Origin: Clostridiales bacterium
GTDB lineage: Bacteria > Bacillota > Clostridia > Christensenellales > Aristaeellaceae
Length of the DNA: 44,772 nucleotides
Direction of reading: 5' to 3'
Assembly (NCBI GenBank): GCA_012728435.1
Contig: JAAYFC010000105.1
Span: forward strand, 1-44,772
The notes beneath the pieces were generated by a model. It did not search any database, was not told the DNA's origin, and saw only the letters and a program-made list of their open reading frames with translations. The translations under genes were made by a program, and so were the position numbers. Below are positions 32,241 through 42,118 of this stretch, one piece after another; position 1 is the stretch's first letter; each line of letters starts with the position of its first letter.

Positions 32241-32406
32241 CGGAGGGGTGTCCCCTCCGGTTGTAATCGTATCGCACGGCTTTGCCGGGCGGGCGGGGCG
32301 TTTTCGCAAAGCGAAAACATTCCTCGCATGTGCGCCGGCCGGATGCACAGCATCCAGGCGAACATGCCCAGGCTCTCAGCCGCACCTGGACGCAAGTCCA
32401 GGTGCG
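32241..32406 (-). repeat. Multi-hairpin structured element D2 (inverted relative of D1)
   Basis: Read on the minus strand. P1: CGCACCTGGAC/GTCCAGGTGCG (32406-32396 with 32391-32381). P2: GCATGTTCGCC/GGCGCACATGC (32367-32357 with 32336-32326, one mismatch). P3: GGATGC/GCATCC (32355-32350 with 32346-32341). P4: GTTTTCGC/GCGAAAAC (32318-32311 with 32307-32300). P5: CGGC/GCCG. P6: CGGAGGGG/CCCCTCCG (32259-32252 with 32248-32241). The linkers GGGCAT, GGCC, ATGCGAGGAAT and the 35-nt block 32299-32265 match D1 (34 of 35 in the block). It begins 6 nt after the permease stop, inside that operon's 3' UTR. Confidence 0.75.
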
Positions 32407-32412
32407 AGGGCG

Positions 32413-33429
32413 TCAGCCCTTGATCCCGCCCCTTGCTACGCCCCGGATGATCTGTTTTCTTGCAAACAGGAAGAGGACAATCATCGGCAGCACGGTCACG
32501 GTGGAGGCAGCCATCAGCAGCTCAAAGTTGGCGCCGACCTCGGTTGTGAAGTGGTACAGGCCAAAGGGCAGCGTACGCCTCAGGTCGGACTTGATGACCA
32601 GCAAGGGCCACATGAAGCTGTTCCAGGAAGCCAGGGCGTTGAGCAGCACAATGGTCACCAGGGAGGGCCTGGCGATGGGCACCATCACCCGCCACAGGTA
32701 CTTCCAATTGGTGCAGCCGTCCACGCGGGCGGACCAGTACAGGCCGCTTGGGATGGACTGGAAGAAGTTGCGCAGGATATAGGTGTAAAAGATGCTGCTG
32801 GTAAAGGGGATAATGAGGGCGTAGAGGGTGTCGTACCCGCCCAATTTAACGATGGTCTGAAAATTGGTGATGACCAGCATCTCAAAGGGCACCATCATCA
32901 TGGACAACAGCAGGGAAAAGAGAACTTCCCGCCCGCGGAACTCCAGACGCGTGAAGGCAAAGGCCGCCAGGATGGTGGTAAAGGTGGTGACGCTGACAGA
33001 GCCCAGCACCGTGAGCACGGAGTTGAGGAAATAGCGCGCGAAGGGCGCTTTTTCAAAGACGATTTTGAAGTTCTCAAAATTTGTCCAATTCTCCGGGAAC
33101 ATGGTGGGCGGGAAGTAGTTCATCTCGTTGTAGGTTTTAAGCGAGGAGGACAGCATCCAGAAGAAGGGGAACACCATCACCAGCATGCCAAACACCAGCA
33201 GGGTATAGCGGATGATGCGCGCGGTGAGCGGCTGCAGGGTGTAGCTGTGATCCAGCATCAGCGAGACGACCAATAGGCCAATGCCCGCAAGGAAGGCCAG
33301 GAGCGCCAGCAGCTGGTTTTGCGTGATGAGCAGGATGGGCAAAGCGCCCGCCATCAAAGCCCAGCTAAAGGCGAAAAGGCCGGTTGCCAGCGGGACAGAT
33401 TTTTGACGTGCCTGCGGTTGTCTAATCAT
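32413..33429 (-). CDS. Carbohydrate ABC transporter permease, MalG-like
   Basis: A 338-aa inner-membrane permease. About six C-terminal transmembrane helices form the MalG/binding-protein-dependent (BPD) transport core. The EAA-type loop SARVDGCTNWKYLWRVMVPIARPSL (near 235-260) contacts the ATPase, though the first residues deviate from the EAA consensus. An N-terminal extension of about 70 residues adds two further hydrophobic segments not usual for MalG. It overlaps the MalF-like stop by 8 nt. It imports an oligosaccharide with the upstream partners; substrate likely maltodextrin or another plant glycan, inferred only from context. Confidence 0.88.
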   Translation of the reverse strand: MIRQPQARQKSVPLATGLFAFSWALMAGALPILLITQNQLLALLAFLAGIGLLVVSLMLDHSYTLQPLTARIIRYTLLVFGMLVMVFPFFWMLSSSLKTYNEMNYFPPTMFPENWTNFENFKIVFEKAPFARYFLNSVLTVLGSVSVTTFTTILAAFAFTRLEFRGREVLFSLLLSMMMVPFEMLVITNFQTIVKLGGYDTLYALIIPFTSSIFYTYILRNFFQSIPSGLYWSARVDGCTNWKYLWRVMVPIARPSLVTIVLLNALASWNSFMWPLLVIKSDLRRTLPFGLYHFTTEVGANFELLMAASTVTVLPMIVLFLFARKQIIRGVARGGIKG

Positions 33430-34966
33430 ATTGCCACCTCCGCTGGATGAAGCGCTGCAGCATCGTAAACAGGAAGATAATCAAAAACAGGACGATGGCA
33501 GCAGCGGCCGCGCGCCCCAGCTCGCGGTTGTTGTCGTGCATCATGTCGTAGATGTAATACACCATGGTATACAGGTTTTTGGCCGGCCCAGGCGAGCCGT
33601 TAAACAGGACCACCACGGTGGAGAAAACCTTGAACGCGCCGATGGAGTTGATGATGAGCACCAGGGAGATGGTGGGTGCCAGCAGCGGCACCGTGATGCG
33701 CCGGAAGATGCGGAAGGCGCGCGCGCCGTCCACCCGGGCGACGGTGTAATAGCTCTCATCGATGTTTTGCAGGCCCGAGAGCAGCAGGATGATGGTGAAG
33801 GGCAGGGAGTTCCAGATGCCAAAGATGATCAGCGCGGTCATGGAGTGGCTGATGTCGCCCAGCCAGTACAGCGGATCCACGCCAAACCAGCCCAGGATGG
33901 CGTTGAGCAGGCCGAACTTCTGGTTGAAGATCCAGCGCCACACCATGCCCACCGCGGTGACGGAGGTGACCATCGGCAAAAAGTAGGTGGTTTGGAAGAG
34001 GGCGGAGAAGCGCAGCTTCTGATTGAGCAGGTAGGCAATCACAATTGCCAGCGCTGCCCCCACCGGCACCGTTACCAGCACGTAGAACATGGTATTGCGA
34101 AGACCTTGTAAAAAGTAGTTGCTGGTACCGGCCTCACCGAAGATGACGTACCTGTAGTTGCCGATGCCCCAGCCGGCAAAGCTGCCGTCCAAGCGATAAT
34201 GCTCCTGAAAGCTCATGATGACCACGCGCACCACCGGGTACAGCGAAAAGAGGGCTACCCCCACAAAGAACGGCAGCAGGTAGTCCATCGGTTCCAGCCG
34301 CTGGCCCAGCCGCGCGCGCTTCTCCACATCGCTGCGCAGGTAGTTAAAAAGCAGCGCGCCCGCAAAAAGGAGCAGGAAAGCGCCCAGCGCTAAAAGCGGC
34401 GTATAGTAGTACATGAGGGGATAGTATGGCTCGTTGGAGGCCAGGCCGACGCGCACATCGCCCAGGGTAGTGTCGCGCATCAGCTGCTCCGCCTGCGCGG
34501 TCAGTGAGGCGATGAGGTCCTCACGCAGGCCCAGGAAGCGCTCCTTCATGCCTGCTTTTAGCCCCTCCTCCCCCAGCCGGCTGATTGCGCCTTCATACAG
34601 GGTGTCGATGACCAGGGTGGCTGCCTCCCGCTCCGGGGCGTTCTCCTCCACCAAGCTGGTGACAGCGGTTTTGAGGCCGCGCTTCTTAGAGTGCATGCCC
34701 GTATTAAGCTGGCGCTGGATGGCGTCCTCCTGGCCTTCGCCCAGCGCGGTTTTAATCAGCGCGGTCCCTTCGTCCATAAACAGGTTGGCCTGCAGGGTGT
34801 TTTGCATCTGATCCACCTTGCCAATCAGGCGCTGGCGCCCCATGATGCCTAGGCCCAGGGCAAGCGCGCCTAAAAGGACAAAGAGAACGATGTGCACCAC
34901 CACCCGCCCGGGTCCAGCCCGGCGCGGGATATAGGGCGCGCGCGTTTTGATCTGCCTTGTGCTCAT
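33422..34966 (-). CDS. Carbohydrate ABC transporter permease, MalF-like with large N-terminal insertion
   Basis: A 514-aa permease. TM1 (about 25-45) is followed by an extracytoplasmic domain (about 50-185, helical, charged) before TM2; the BPD core with EAA loop ARVDGARAFRIFRRITVPLLAPTI (near 415-440) follows. Ordinary MalF-like permeases of Gram-positives are about 300 aa, so the extra domain is notable and parallels the MalF P-loop domain only in placement. The ATG immediately follows the ATPase stop, so translation is coupled. It pairs with the MalG-like protein. Confidence 0.88.
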   Translation of the reverse strand: MSTRQIKTRAPYIPRRAGPGRVVVHIVLFVLLGALALGLGIMGRQRLIGKVDQMQNTLQANLFMDEGTALIKTALGEGQEDAIQRQLNTGMHSKKRGLKTAVTSLVEENAPEREAATLVIDTLYEGAISRLGEEGLKAGMKERFLGLREDLIASLTAQAEQLMRDTTLGDVRVGLASNEPYYPLMYYYTPLLALGAFLLLFAGALLFNYLRSDVEKRARLGQRLEPMDYLLPFFVGVALFSLYPVVRVVIMSFQEHYRLDGSFAGWGIGNYRYVIFGEAGTSNYFLQGLRNTMFYVLVTVPVGAALAIVIAYLLNQKLRFSALFQTTYFLPMVTSVTAVGMVWRWIFNQKFGLLNAILGWFGVDPLYWLGDISHSMTALIIFGIWNSLPFTIILLLSGLQNIDESYYTVARVDGARAFRIFRRITVPLLAPTISLVLIINSIGAFKVFSTVVVLFNGSPGPAKNLYTMVYYIYDMMHDNNRELGRAAAAAIVLFLIIFLFTMLQRFIQRRWQYD

Positions 34967-36031
34967 TTAGATGTACCTCTCCCCCGTCTTCAAATCAAAC
35001 ACGAAGACGCCGCGGTCCTTTAAGCCCAGCACCACCTGGTCACCTGGCTTGAGGCCATAATCCGATGCGATATAGGCGCGGAAGTGGGTGCCGCCAAAGG
35101 TCAGGACGGCCATTTCCTCCTTGCCCATCTGGAACACGCTGTCCACCTGGCAGGCGAGGCGGTCGTCCCGGGGCTCTTTTTCCACCACAAAGCTTTCTGC
35201 GCGCACGGACAGGTTCACCTGTGTCCCCTCCGGGATTTTGCCGGACAGGTTCAGGTTGACCCGGCTGTTGTCATCCATCACAAACAAATCGCCCGCCACC
35301 TTGCCCGGGAAGTTGTTGATGGGCGGGTTGCCCAGGAAATCCGCCACAAACTGGTTGGCAGGCTGGTTGTATAGCTCTTGGGGCGCGGCATGCTGCTGCA
35401 GGTAGCCATCCTTCATCAGCACGATGTGGTCAGAGATGGACATCGCCTCCTCCTGGTCGTGGGTGACAAAGATGGTGGTCACCTGGGTTTCCAGCTGGAT
35501 GCGGCGGATCTCCTCCCGCATCTCAAGCCGCAGCCGCGCGTCCAGGTTGGACAGCGGCTCATCCAGCAGCAGCAAACGCGGGTTCTTGACCAGCGCGCGG
35601 GCGATGGCCACACGCTGCTGCTGGCCGCCGGAGAGCTGCTTGGGCTTTCTGGACAGCAGGTTGCCCATGTGGACCAGTTCCGCAATCTCCTTGGCACGCC
35701 TCACACGCTCCGCCTGGGGCACCTTTTGGATTTCCAGCGGGAAGGTGATGTTGCCCATCACCGTCATATGCGGGTACAGCGCGTAGTTTTGAAACACCAG
35801 CCCGATGCCGCGCTGCTCGGGCGGCAAACGGGTGACGTCCTCCCCGTCAAAATATATTTTGCCGGCTGTCACCGGGATGATGCCTGAGAGCATGTTCAGC
35901 ACCGTGCTCTTGCCGCAGCCGGATGGCCCCAGCAGGCACACCAATTCCCCGTCGCTTAAGGTGACGGTGAAATCCTGCACCGCCCGGGTAGCACCAAAGT
36001 GTTTGGTCAGCCCTTCCATGATGACTTGCAT
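34967..36031 (-). CDS. Carbohydrate ABC transporter ATP-binding protein (UgpC/MsmK type)
   Basis: A 354-aa protein from ATG 36031 (GGAG 5 nt upstream), first gene of the importer operon. Walker A GPSGCGKST (about 38-46), Q-loop LVFQNYALYPHM, signature LSGGQQQRVAIARAL, Walker B RLLLLDEPLSNLDARLR, and the switch THDQEEAMSISD are all intact. The C-terminal MOBE-like domain (about 240-354, NLSVRAESF, LGLKDRGVFVFD) is typical of sugar ABC ATPases that can be shared among importers. It powers the two permeases downstream. Confidence 0.94.
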   Translation of the reverse strand: MQVIMEGLTKHFGATRAVQDFTVTLSDGELVCLLGPSGCGKSTVLNMLSGIIPVTAGKIYFDGEDVTRLPPEQRGIGLVFQNYALYPHMTVMGNITFPLEIQKVPQAERVRRAKEIAELVHMGNLLSRKPKQLSGGQQQRVAIARALVKNPRLLLLDEPLSNLDARLRLEMREEIRRIQLETQVTTIFVTHDQEEAMSISDHIVLMKDGYLQQHAAPQELYNQPANQFVADFLGNPPINNFPGKVAGDLFVMDDNSRVNLNLSGKIPEGTQVNLSVRAESFVVEKEPRDDRLACQVDSVFQMGKEEMAVLTFGGTHFRAYIASDYGLKPGDQVVLGLKDRGVFVFDLKTGERYI

Positions 36032-36090
36032 GATGACTCCATTCCGCGCAGTAACGCACTGATTGATATGCACGCAGTTGTAATGCCCTT

Positions 36091-36119
36091 ATCTTACCCA
36101 AATACGCCGGTTTTTTCAA
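36091..36119 (-). promoter_or_regulatory. Promoter of the sugar ABC importer operon
   Basis: On the minus strand -35 TTGAAA (36114-36119), 17-bp spacer, -10 TAAGAT (36091-36096), about 60 nt before the ATPase start. Confidence 0.6.
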
Positions 36120-36132
36120 TGAATCCCCAATA

Positions 36133-36166
36133 AAAAGTGGCAAGGGATGTCTCCCTTGCCGCTTTT
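36133..36166 (-). terminator. Terminator of hppA
   Basis: AAAAGTGGCAAGGGA (36133-36147) pairs with TCCCTTGCCGCTTTT (36152-36166), one T·G pair. On the minus strand it ends in a U-run. It lies 17 nt after the hppA stop. Confidence 0.8.
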
Positions 36167-36182
36167 AGGGTTTGTTCGTGAT

Positions 36183-38366
<2,184 letters not shown>

Positions 38367-38518
38367 GCTTCTTCCTTTCACCGGGTTGTTCCGGGCTTCA
38401 TTATATCTATGAACACCGCAAAAAGCGGGAAACATAGGTGGACGGGTTGAAACGGTCACGGGCTACCCGCAAAGCCATGGCGGCCTTCACGGCTGTGAAG
38501 CGCACACCGCCTTCCTAT

Positions 38519-38547
38519 AAAATAGTAAAAATGCGATAGAAAATCAA
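38519..38547 (-). promoter_or_regulatory. hppA promoter
   Basis: On the minus strand -35 TTGATT (38542-38547), 17-bp spacer, -10 TATTTT (38519-38524). It gives a leader of about 146 nt. Confidence 0.5.
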
Positions 38548-38650
38548 GTCTTTTTGGTCATTAAACGCAAATTTGTCGGTTGATGGAACAAGACGCCCAT
38601 AGAAGCGCCGCGGTTTTGCCAATTCGTTCACTGATTTATCCAAACACGTA

Positions 38651-38678
38651 AACAGGGCTGCCGGCTGGCAACCCTGTT
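38651..38678 (-). terminator. Hairpin after the solute-binding protein gene
   Basis: AACAGGG + TGCC pair with GGCA + CCCTGTT (38651-38662 with 38667-38678, one C/A mismatch). The U-tract is weak, so termination is likely but not certain. Confidence 0.5.
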
Positions 38679-38696
38679 ACATTGGTTTGTTTTCGT

Positions 38697-39986
38697 TTAC
38701 TTGCCTTGCAGCGCGGCGTTGGAGAGGATGACGGCCTCGTCCCAGGCCTCATCCGCTGTCATCTGGCCGCTGGCAGCCTTGATCACCGCGTCCGCAATGG
38801 CGTTACGCACCACGTTGGCGCCGGTCACCGCGGGCAGGGAGCCTGCCATGCCCAGGTGGGCCTGCACGGCGGCAAGCGCCTGGTTGGCCAGGGAATCCTG
38901 TCCAATATAGGCCTTGTAGGCATCGGTCTCACGCGTCCAGGCATAGGGCGCCAGCGCGATGACGGACTCGGCCCAGCCGGCGTTGACCTCGGGGGAGATG
39001 AAGTATTTCACAAACTCGTAGGCACCCTCGGCACGGGCATCATCGTTGTAGTAGAACACGATGGGGCCGCGGTTCCAGGAGGGATACCAGGTGTCCGCGG
39101 GCATGGGCGCCATGGCAAACTCAAACCCGTCGGGATTGATGTAGGGGAAGCCGGCAGAGGAGCCGATATAGGAGGCAACCTGGCTAGAGCCAAAGTCAAC
39201 GGAGAAGTAGTTGCCAACAGAGGTCAGGGAAACCAGGCCTTCCTTGGCCAGGTCGACTAGCCAGGCCACCTTGGCGCGCACTTCGGGCGTATCAAACAGG
39301 ACTTTCTGGTTGGGCACATCGATGTAGCCGGCGCCCGGGGTTTCCATGATCAGCATCTGCACGATGTCCGTCAAGCTATCCGTGCCCAGGAAGGGGATGT
39401 TCTTCGCTTCCTTCACCTTGCGGGCGGCCGCTTCCAGCTCCTCCCAGGTGGTGGGCACGGGGATTTCCAGTTCCTCAAGCAGGGTCTTGTTGTAGAACAG
39501 GATGGGGCCGGTGGTGTAGGCGGGCACATAGTGGATGAGGCCATCCTCAAAGCCCAGCACTTCGCCTTCCAACACGCCCTTGGAGAGGGCTTCCTCAAAG
39601 CCCTTGATGCCGATCTCTTCGTCATAGATGTACTGACTCAGGTCCGCCACGTGGCCGCTCTTCACGTACTGGGCGGCTTCTGAGGGATAGTTGAAAATGA
39701 TGTCCGGGCCAATGCCTTCCAGCACGGCCGAGTAGACTGCCTTGGTGAAGTCCGCGTTGGGCTGCTGGTGCATCACCATTTCAACGTTTTCGCTCTGTGC
39801 GTTGAAATCCTCCGCGGCCTTGAGCAGGTAGGCTTCCTGGTCGTCTGTAAAGGTATACCAGACTGTCACCTTGGTCTTGGCTTCCGCGGCCTGCTCGTCC
39901 ACGGGGCGGGTCAGGAAATAAATCCCGACGGCGCTGGCGATGACAAGCGCGACAATCATGATGGTGGTCCAGGTTTTCTTAGACAT
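38697..39986 (-). CDS. Extracellular sugar-binding protein of an ABC importer
   Basis: A 429-aa family 1 solute-binding protein from ATG 39986 behind GGAGGA; a longer frame to 40034 would run through the operator. The N-terminus has one hydrophobic segment (about 8-26) with no lipobox cysteine, so it may be held by an uncleaved anchor. The mature part has KVTVWYTFTDDQEAYLLKAAEDFNAQ and GPDIIFNYPSEAAQYVKSGHVADLSQYI, typical of maltose/oligosaccharide binders, and a C-terminal PADTWYPSWNRGPIVFYYND region. It very likely delivers substrate to the permeases at 32413-34966, although hppA separates them. Confidence 0.9.
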   Translation of the reverse strand: MSKKTWTTIMIVALVIASAVGIYFLTRPVDEQAAEAKTKVTVWYTFTDDQEAYLLKAAEDFNAQSENVEMVMHQQPNADFTKAVYSAVLEGIGPDIIFNYPSEAAQYVKSGHVADLSQYIYDEEIGIKGFEEALSKGVLEGEVLGFEDGLIHYVPAYTTGPILFYNKTLLEELEIPVPTTWEELEAAARKVKEAKNIPFLGTDSLTDIVQMLIMETPGAGYIDVPNQKVLFDTPEVRAKVAWLVDLAKEGLVSLTSVGNYFSVDFGSSQVASYIGSSAGFPYINPDGFEFAMAPMPADTWYPSWNRGPIVFYYNDDARAEGAYEFVKYFISPEVNAGWAESVIALAPYAWTRETDAYKAYIGQDSLANQALAAVQAHLGMAGSLPAVTGANVVRNAIADAVIKAASGQMTADEAWDEAVILSNAALQGK

Positions 39987-40012
39987 GGGTTCCTCCTTCA
40001 AATCCTTTGCCT

Positions 40013-40029
40013 CAAAACGTATCGTTTTG
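40013..40029. promoter_or_regulatory. LacI-type operator candidate O2
   Basis: Perfect palindrome CAAAACG TAT CGTTTTG, 27 nt upstream of the binding-protein start and downstream of its promoter. The AAACG/CGTTT core is the usual half-site of LacI/MalR regulators. No such regulator is in the window. Confidence 0.5.
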
Positions 40030-40062
40030 GGCACACATAATATCAGGCTTTGCCCTGTACTT

Positions 40063-40101
40063 ATAGTATACCTGTTTTCACCGATTGCAAACGGTTTTGT
40101 G
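40063..40101 (-). promoter_or_regulatory. Promoter of the binding-protein gene with operator candidate O1
   Basis: On the minus strand -35 TTGCAA (40085-40090), 16-bp spacer, -10 TACTAT (40063-40068). The plus-strand sequence TTGCAAACGGTTTTGTG (40085-40101) overlaps the -35 and resembles a LacI-family operator (GCAAACG..TTTG). Confidence 0.45.
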
Positions 40102-40108
40102 TAAAGTT

Positions 40109-40552
40109 TTAGGGCTTGTCCGTCCCATTTTCCTGCTCGTTTTGCAGCTGCTGGTATCGCTCCAGCGACTGCAGGATGCCCTTGGGGAAGGGCACACCCA
40201 AAAGGGCGGCGTTTTCCACCACGGAGAAGGCCTCGTTCGCGGCATAAAAGCCAATGACGCTCAGCCGGCAGACGCTGGTGCCCAGCAGCTTGTCCAGCGC
40301 CGTGCCCAGGATAACCAGCAGCACCATCAGCAGCTTGCGGCTTAAACCCAGGAACAGCTGGCTGGAACGGAAGCTGCCGCTGCGGGTTTTGTCACTTTTC
40401 TGGCAGAAAGAGACGGTTAAACCGCTGATTACATCCAGCCCCATCAGCAGGAACATCACCGCCAGCGCCCCGTCCCAGCCGCCCAGGGCGCGTGATAGAT
40501 AGGCCAGGGCGGTCATCACGATGGCAGCCGCCCAGTGTAAAATCTGTTTCAT
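40109..40552 (-). CDS. Phage holin (toxin secretion/lysis holin family)
   Basis: A 147-aa protein from ATG 40552 behind AAAGGAGAG. Three to four hydrophobic helices (about 5-22, 27-45, 68-90) and the segment MGLDVISGLTVSFCQKSDKTRSGSFRS match the Bacteroid/Firmicute phage holin family PF05105. It would permeabilise the membrane to release or activate the endolysin encoded just upstream. It is the last gene of the phage cassette, 16 nt after the endolysin stop. Confidence 0.88.
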   Translation of the reverse strand: MKQILHWAAAIVMTALAYLSRALGGWDGALAVMFLLMGLDVISGLTVSFCQKSDKTRSGSFRSSQLFLGLSRKLLMVLLVILGTALDKLLGTSVCRLSVIGFYAANEAFSVVENAALLGVPFPKGILQSLERYQQLQNEQENGTDKP

Positions 40553-40568
40553 TTGCTCTCCTTTTATG

Positions 40569-41450
40569 TTATAGCGTGAAGGAATAAGCGTGTTCCTCAT
40601 CATCCAGCGACGCTTCCGCTGCCTGTATCGGGTCTGGCCGCGGGAAGAGGGCCTTCATGGTGTCTTCATCCGCAGCGCCGCTGCTGACAAGCCCCGCCAC
40701 CTTCTGGAAGGCGACCACCGCACAGGCGGTTTCGCTGCCATAGATGCCGTCTATCCCAAAGCGGGGCAGGGGGTAGCCCAGGCGCGTTAACTGGGTTTGC
40801 ACGAGGCGGACCGATTCGCCGCGGTCGCCCGGCGCAAGGTGCAGGGCATGCAGGTCGATTGCGGGCCTTGAGGGCGCAGGCTGGGCAGGGGCGGACGGCT
40901 CCCCGCCTGTTTTCATCAAGGAATCCGGCAGCGGGAAGCCCCTGGGAAAGGCCATGTGCGTCCAGGGGTAGGCGGTAAGCTTGCTTTTGATCACACCCAC
41001 GGCGTGCCCCCTTGCGTCCACCACATAGCCATTGCCCAGGGAGATGCCCACATGCGCCATCTTGCGGGCGTCCGTGTCCCTCCGGAAGAGCACGCAGACA
41101 TACCTGGCCGCAGCCATGCTTATCTGGCCGCGGTATGCCCAGGCCGCCTGTGCCTGCCATTGGGAGGTTGCGCCGGAGGGCAGCAGGATGCCCGCCGCCT
41201 TCAGGGCATAGCGGCTTAGCTGCGCGCAGTCATAAGCTGGTTTGCCAAGGTATCTGCATCCCGCGCAGCTGGCTGTCTTCCCCGACAGCACAGGGCAGGA
41301 TGTCCTGATGCTGCTGGCCATGGCGGGGTATTGCTTCATCCGCGCGCGGCGATACGCCGGCGCACAGGGCTTGCCCGTGCCGCCGTAGACATAGGCGGCG
41401 CCGACTGACTTTTGCAAAAAGGTCATCATTTGTTGTACATCCATGCTCAT
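40569..41450 (-). CDS. Phage endolysin: NlpC/P60 peptidase with peptidoglycan-binding domain
   Basis: A 293-aa protein. The NlpC/P60 domain has the catalytic Cys in PAYDCAQLSRYALKAAG (Cys75) and the catalytic His in KMAHVGISLGNGYVVDARG (His133). A cysteine-rich insertion (SCPVLSGKTASCAGC, about 51-65) precedes the active-site Cys. The C-terminal peptidoglycan-binding domain 1 (about 205-265) reads GDRGESVRLVQTQLTRLGY and GIDGIYGSETACAVVAFQ. No signal peptide is present, fitting holin-dependent release. Its ATG overlaps the stop of the upstream structural gene as ATGA, so lysis and structural genes form one coupled operon. Confidence 0.9.
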   Translation of the reverse strand: MSMDVQQMMTFLQKSVGAAYVYGGTGKPCAPAYRRARMKQYPAMASSIRTSCPVLSGKTASCAGCRYLGKPAYDCAQLSRYALKAAGILLPSGATSQWQAQAAWAYRGQISMAAARYVCVLFRRDTDARKMAHVGISLGNGYVVDARGHAVGVIKSKLTAYPWTHMAFPRGFPLPDSLMKTGGEPSAPAQPAPSRPAIDLHALHLAPGDRGESVRLVQTQLTRLGYPLPRFGIDGIYGSETACAVVAFQKVAGLVSSGAADEDTMKALFPRPDPIQAAEASLDDEEHAYSFTL

Positions 41451-42118
41451 ACTTCCTGTAATATCAAGGTCACCGGGCCATAGGTGAGGATGCCTGCCTG
41501 CTCATACAGCACCTGGGCGGAAGCGGACAGGCAGCGCGCGGTGAAGGACTGGTTGCCGGCGGTTGAGGGATCCCGGAAGGTCAGCGCCAGTGAGGTCTTG
41601 TTCGCGGCGCCCAGCAGCTGCTTGGCCTCATTTTCTGTCATGAAGAAATAGCAAAGGCGCACCTGGCGCAGCAGGCGGCCCTCCTGTGTCACCCACTGCG
41701 TGCTTACTTCATCTGCGTCCTTCATTTTCACGCCGTCAATCAGGATGTTGATGTTCAGCGCATAGGGCGCGGGCAGCAGCGCGAAAGTGCCGTCCGCCCC
41801 CCGCGCTGCCCTGCCTTCAAAGGCCAGGATTTTTAGGTAGAAGCCCGTCTGCGCCTCCTGGTCATCCCGCGCGGACATGAGCGCAAGGCCAGCCCTTCTC
41901 ATCGCGCTGTCCGCCAAGTTGCTATAGGTGTCCCCCTGCTCCGGCGTGTTCACCCGCAGCGTGACCGCGATAACAAGCCGCACCGTGCCTGCGCTATGCC
42001 TTTCCCATTGCTTTAGATAAAACACGCAGCCGGGCAGCGCCGGCGTGTGCTGCGGCCAGGCGCGTGCTACCGGGCAGGGCAGCCCTTCCTTCAAGGCCAG
42101 GTAAATCTGCCGCATCAT
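41447..42118 (-). CDS. Phage tail-terminator / DUF6711-like fusion protein
   Basis: A 223-aa protein. The N-terminal half contains VIAVTLRVNTPEQGDTYSNLAD and ARDDQEAQTGFYLKILAFEG, which resemble the end of siphovirus tail-terminator or minor structural proteins. The C-terminal half (INILIDGVKMKDADEVST, then GRLLRQVRLCYFFMTENEAKQLL) resembles DUF6711 proteins that normally are a separate gene near the tail-tube region. The join near residue 105 is in frame, suggesting fusion. It overlaps both neighbours by ATGA. Family calls are by eye and uncertain; phage structural origin is likely. Confidence 0.55.
   Translation of the reverse strand: MMRQIYLALKEGLPCPVARAWPQHTPALPGCVFYLKQWERHSAGTVRLVIAVTLRVNTPEQGDTYSNLADSAMRRAGLALMSARDDQEAQTGFYLKILAFEGRAARGADGTFALLPAPYALNINILIDGVKMKDADEVSTQWVTQEGRLLRQVRLCYFFMTENEAKQLLGAANKTSLALTFRDPSTAGNQSFTARCLSASAQVLYEQAGILTYGPVTLILQEV

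Larger units (their letters stand above)
38367..38696. other. Intergenic region: hppA leader and SBP 3' end
   Basis: 330 nt. On the minus strand the hppA leader contains a hairpin with nested stems GGCGG/CCGCC and CTTCAC/GTGAAG (about 38482-38510) and a second -10-like TATAAT (38400-38405) near the start. The other end has the solute-binding protein (SBP) hairpin at 38651-38678. No known riboswitch consensus was recognised. Confidence 0.4.

Noticed and set aside
38407..38505. Possible 32-codon GTG-initiated peptide in the hppA leader (minus strand)
   Set aside because: The predicted hppA transcript start falls inside its SD, and the region is better explained as a structured leader hairpin.
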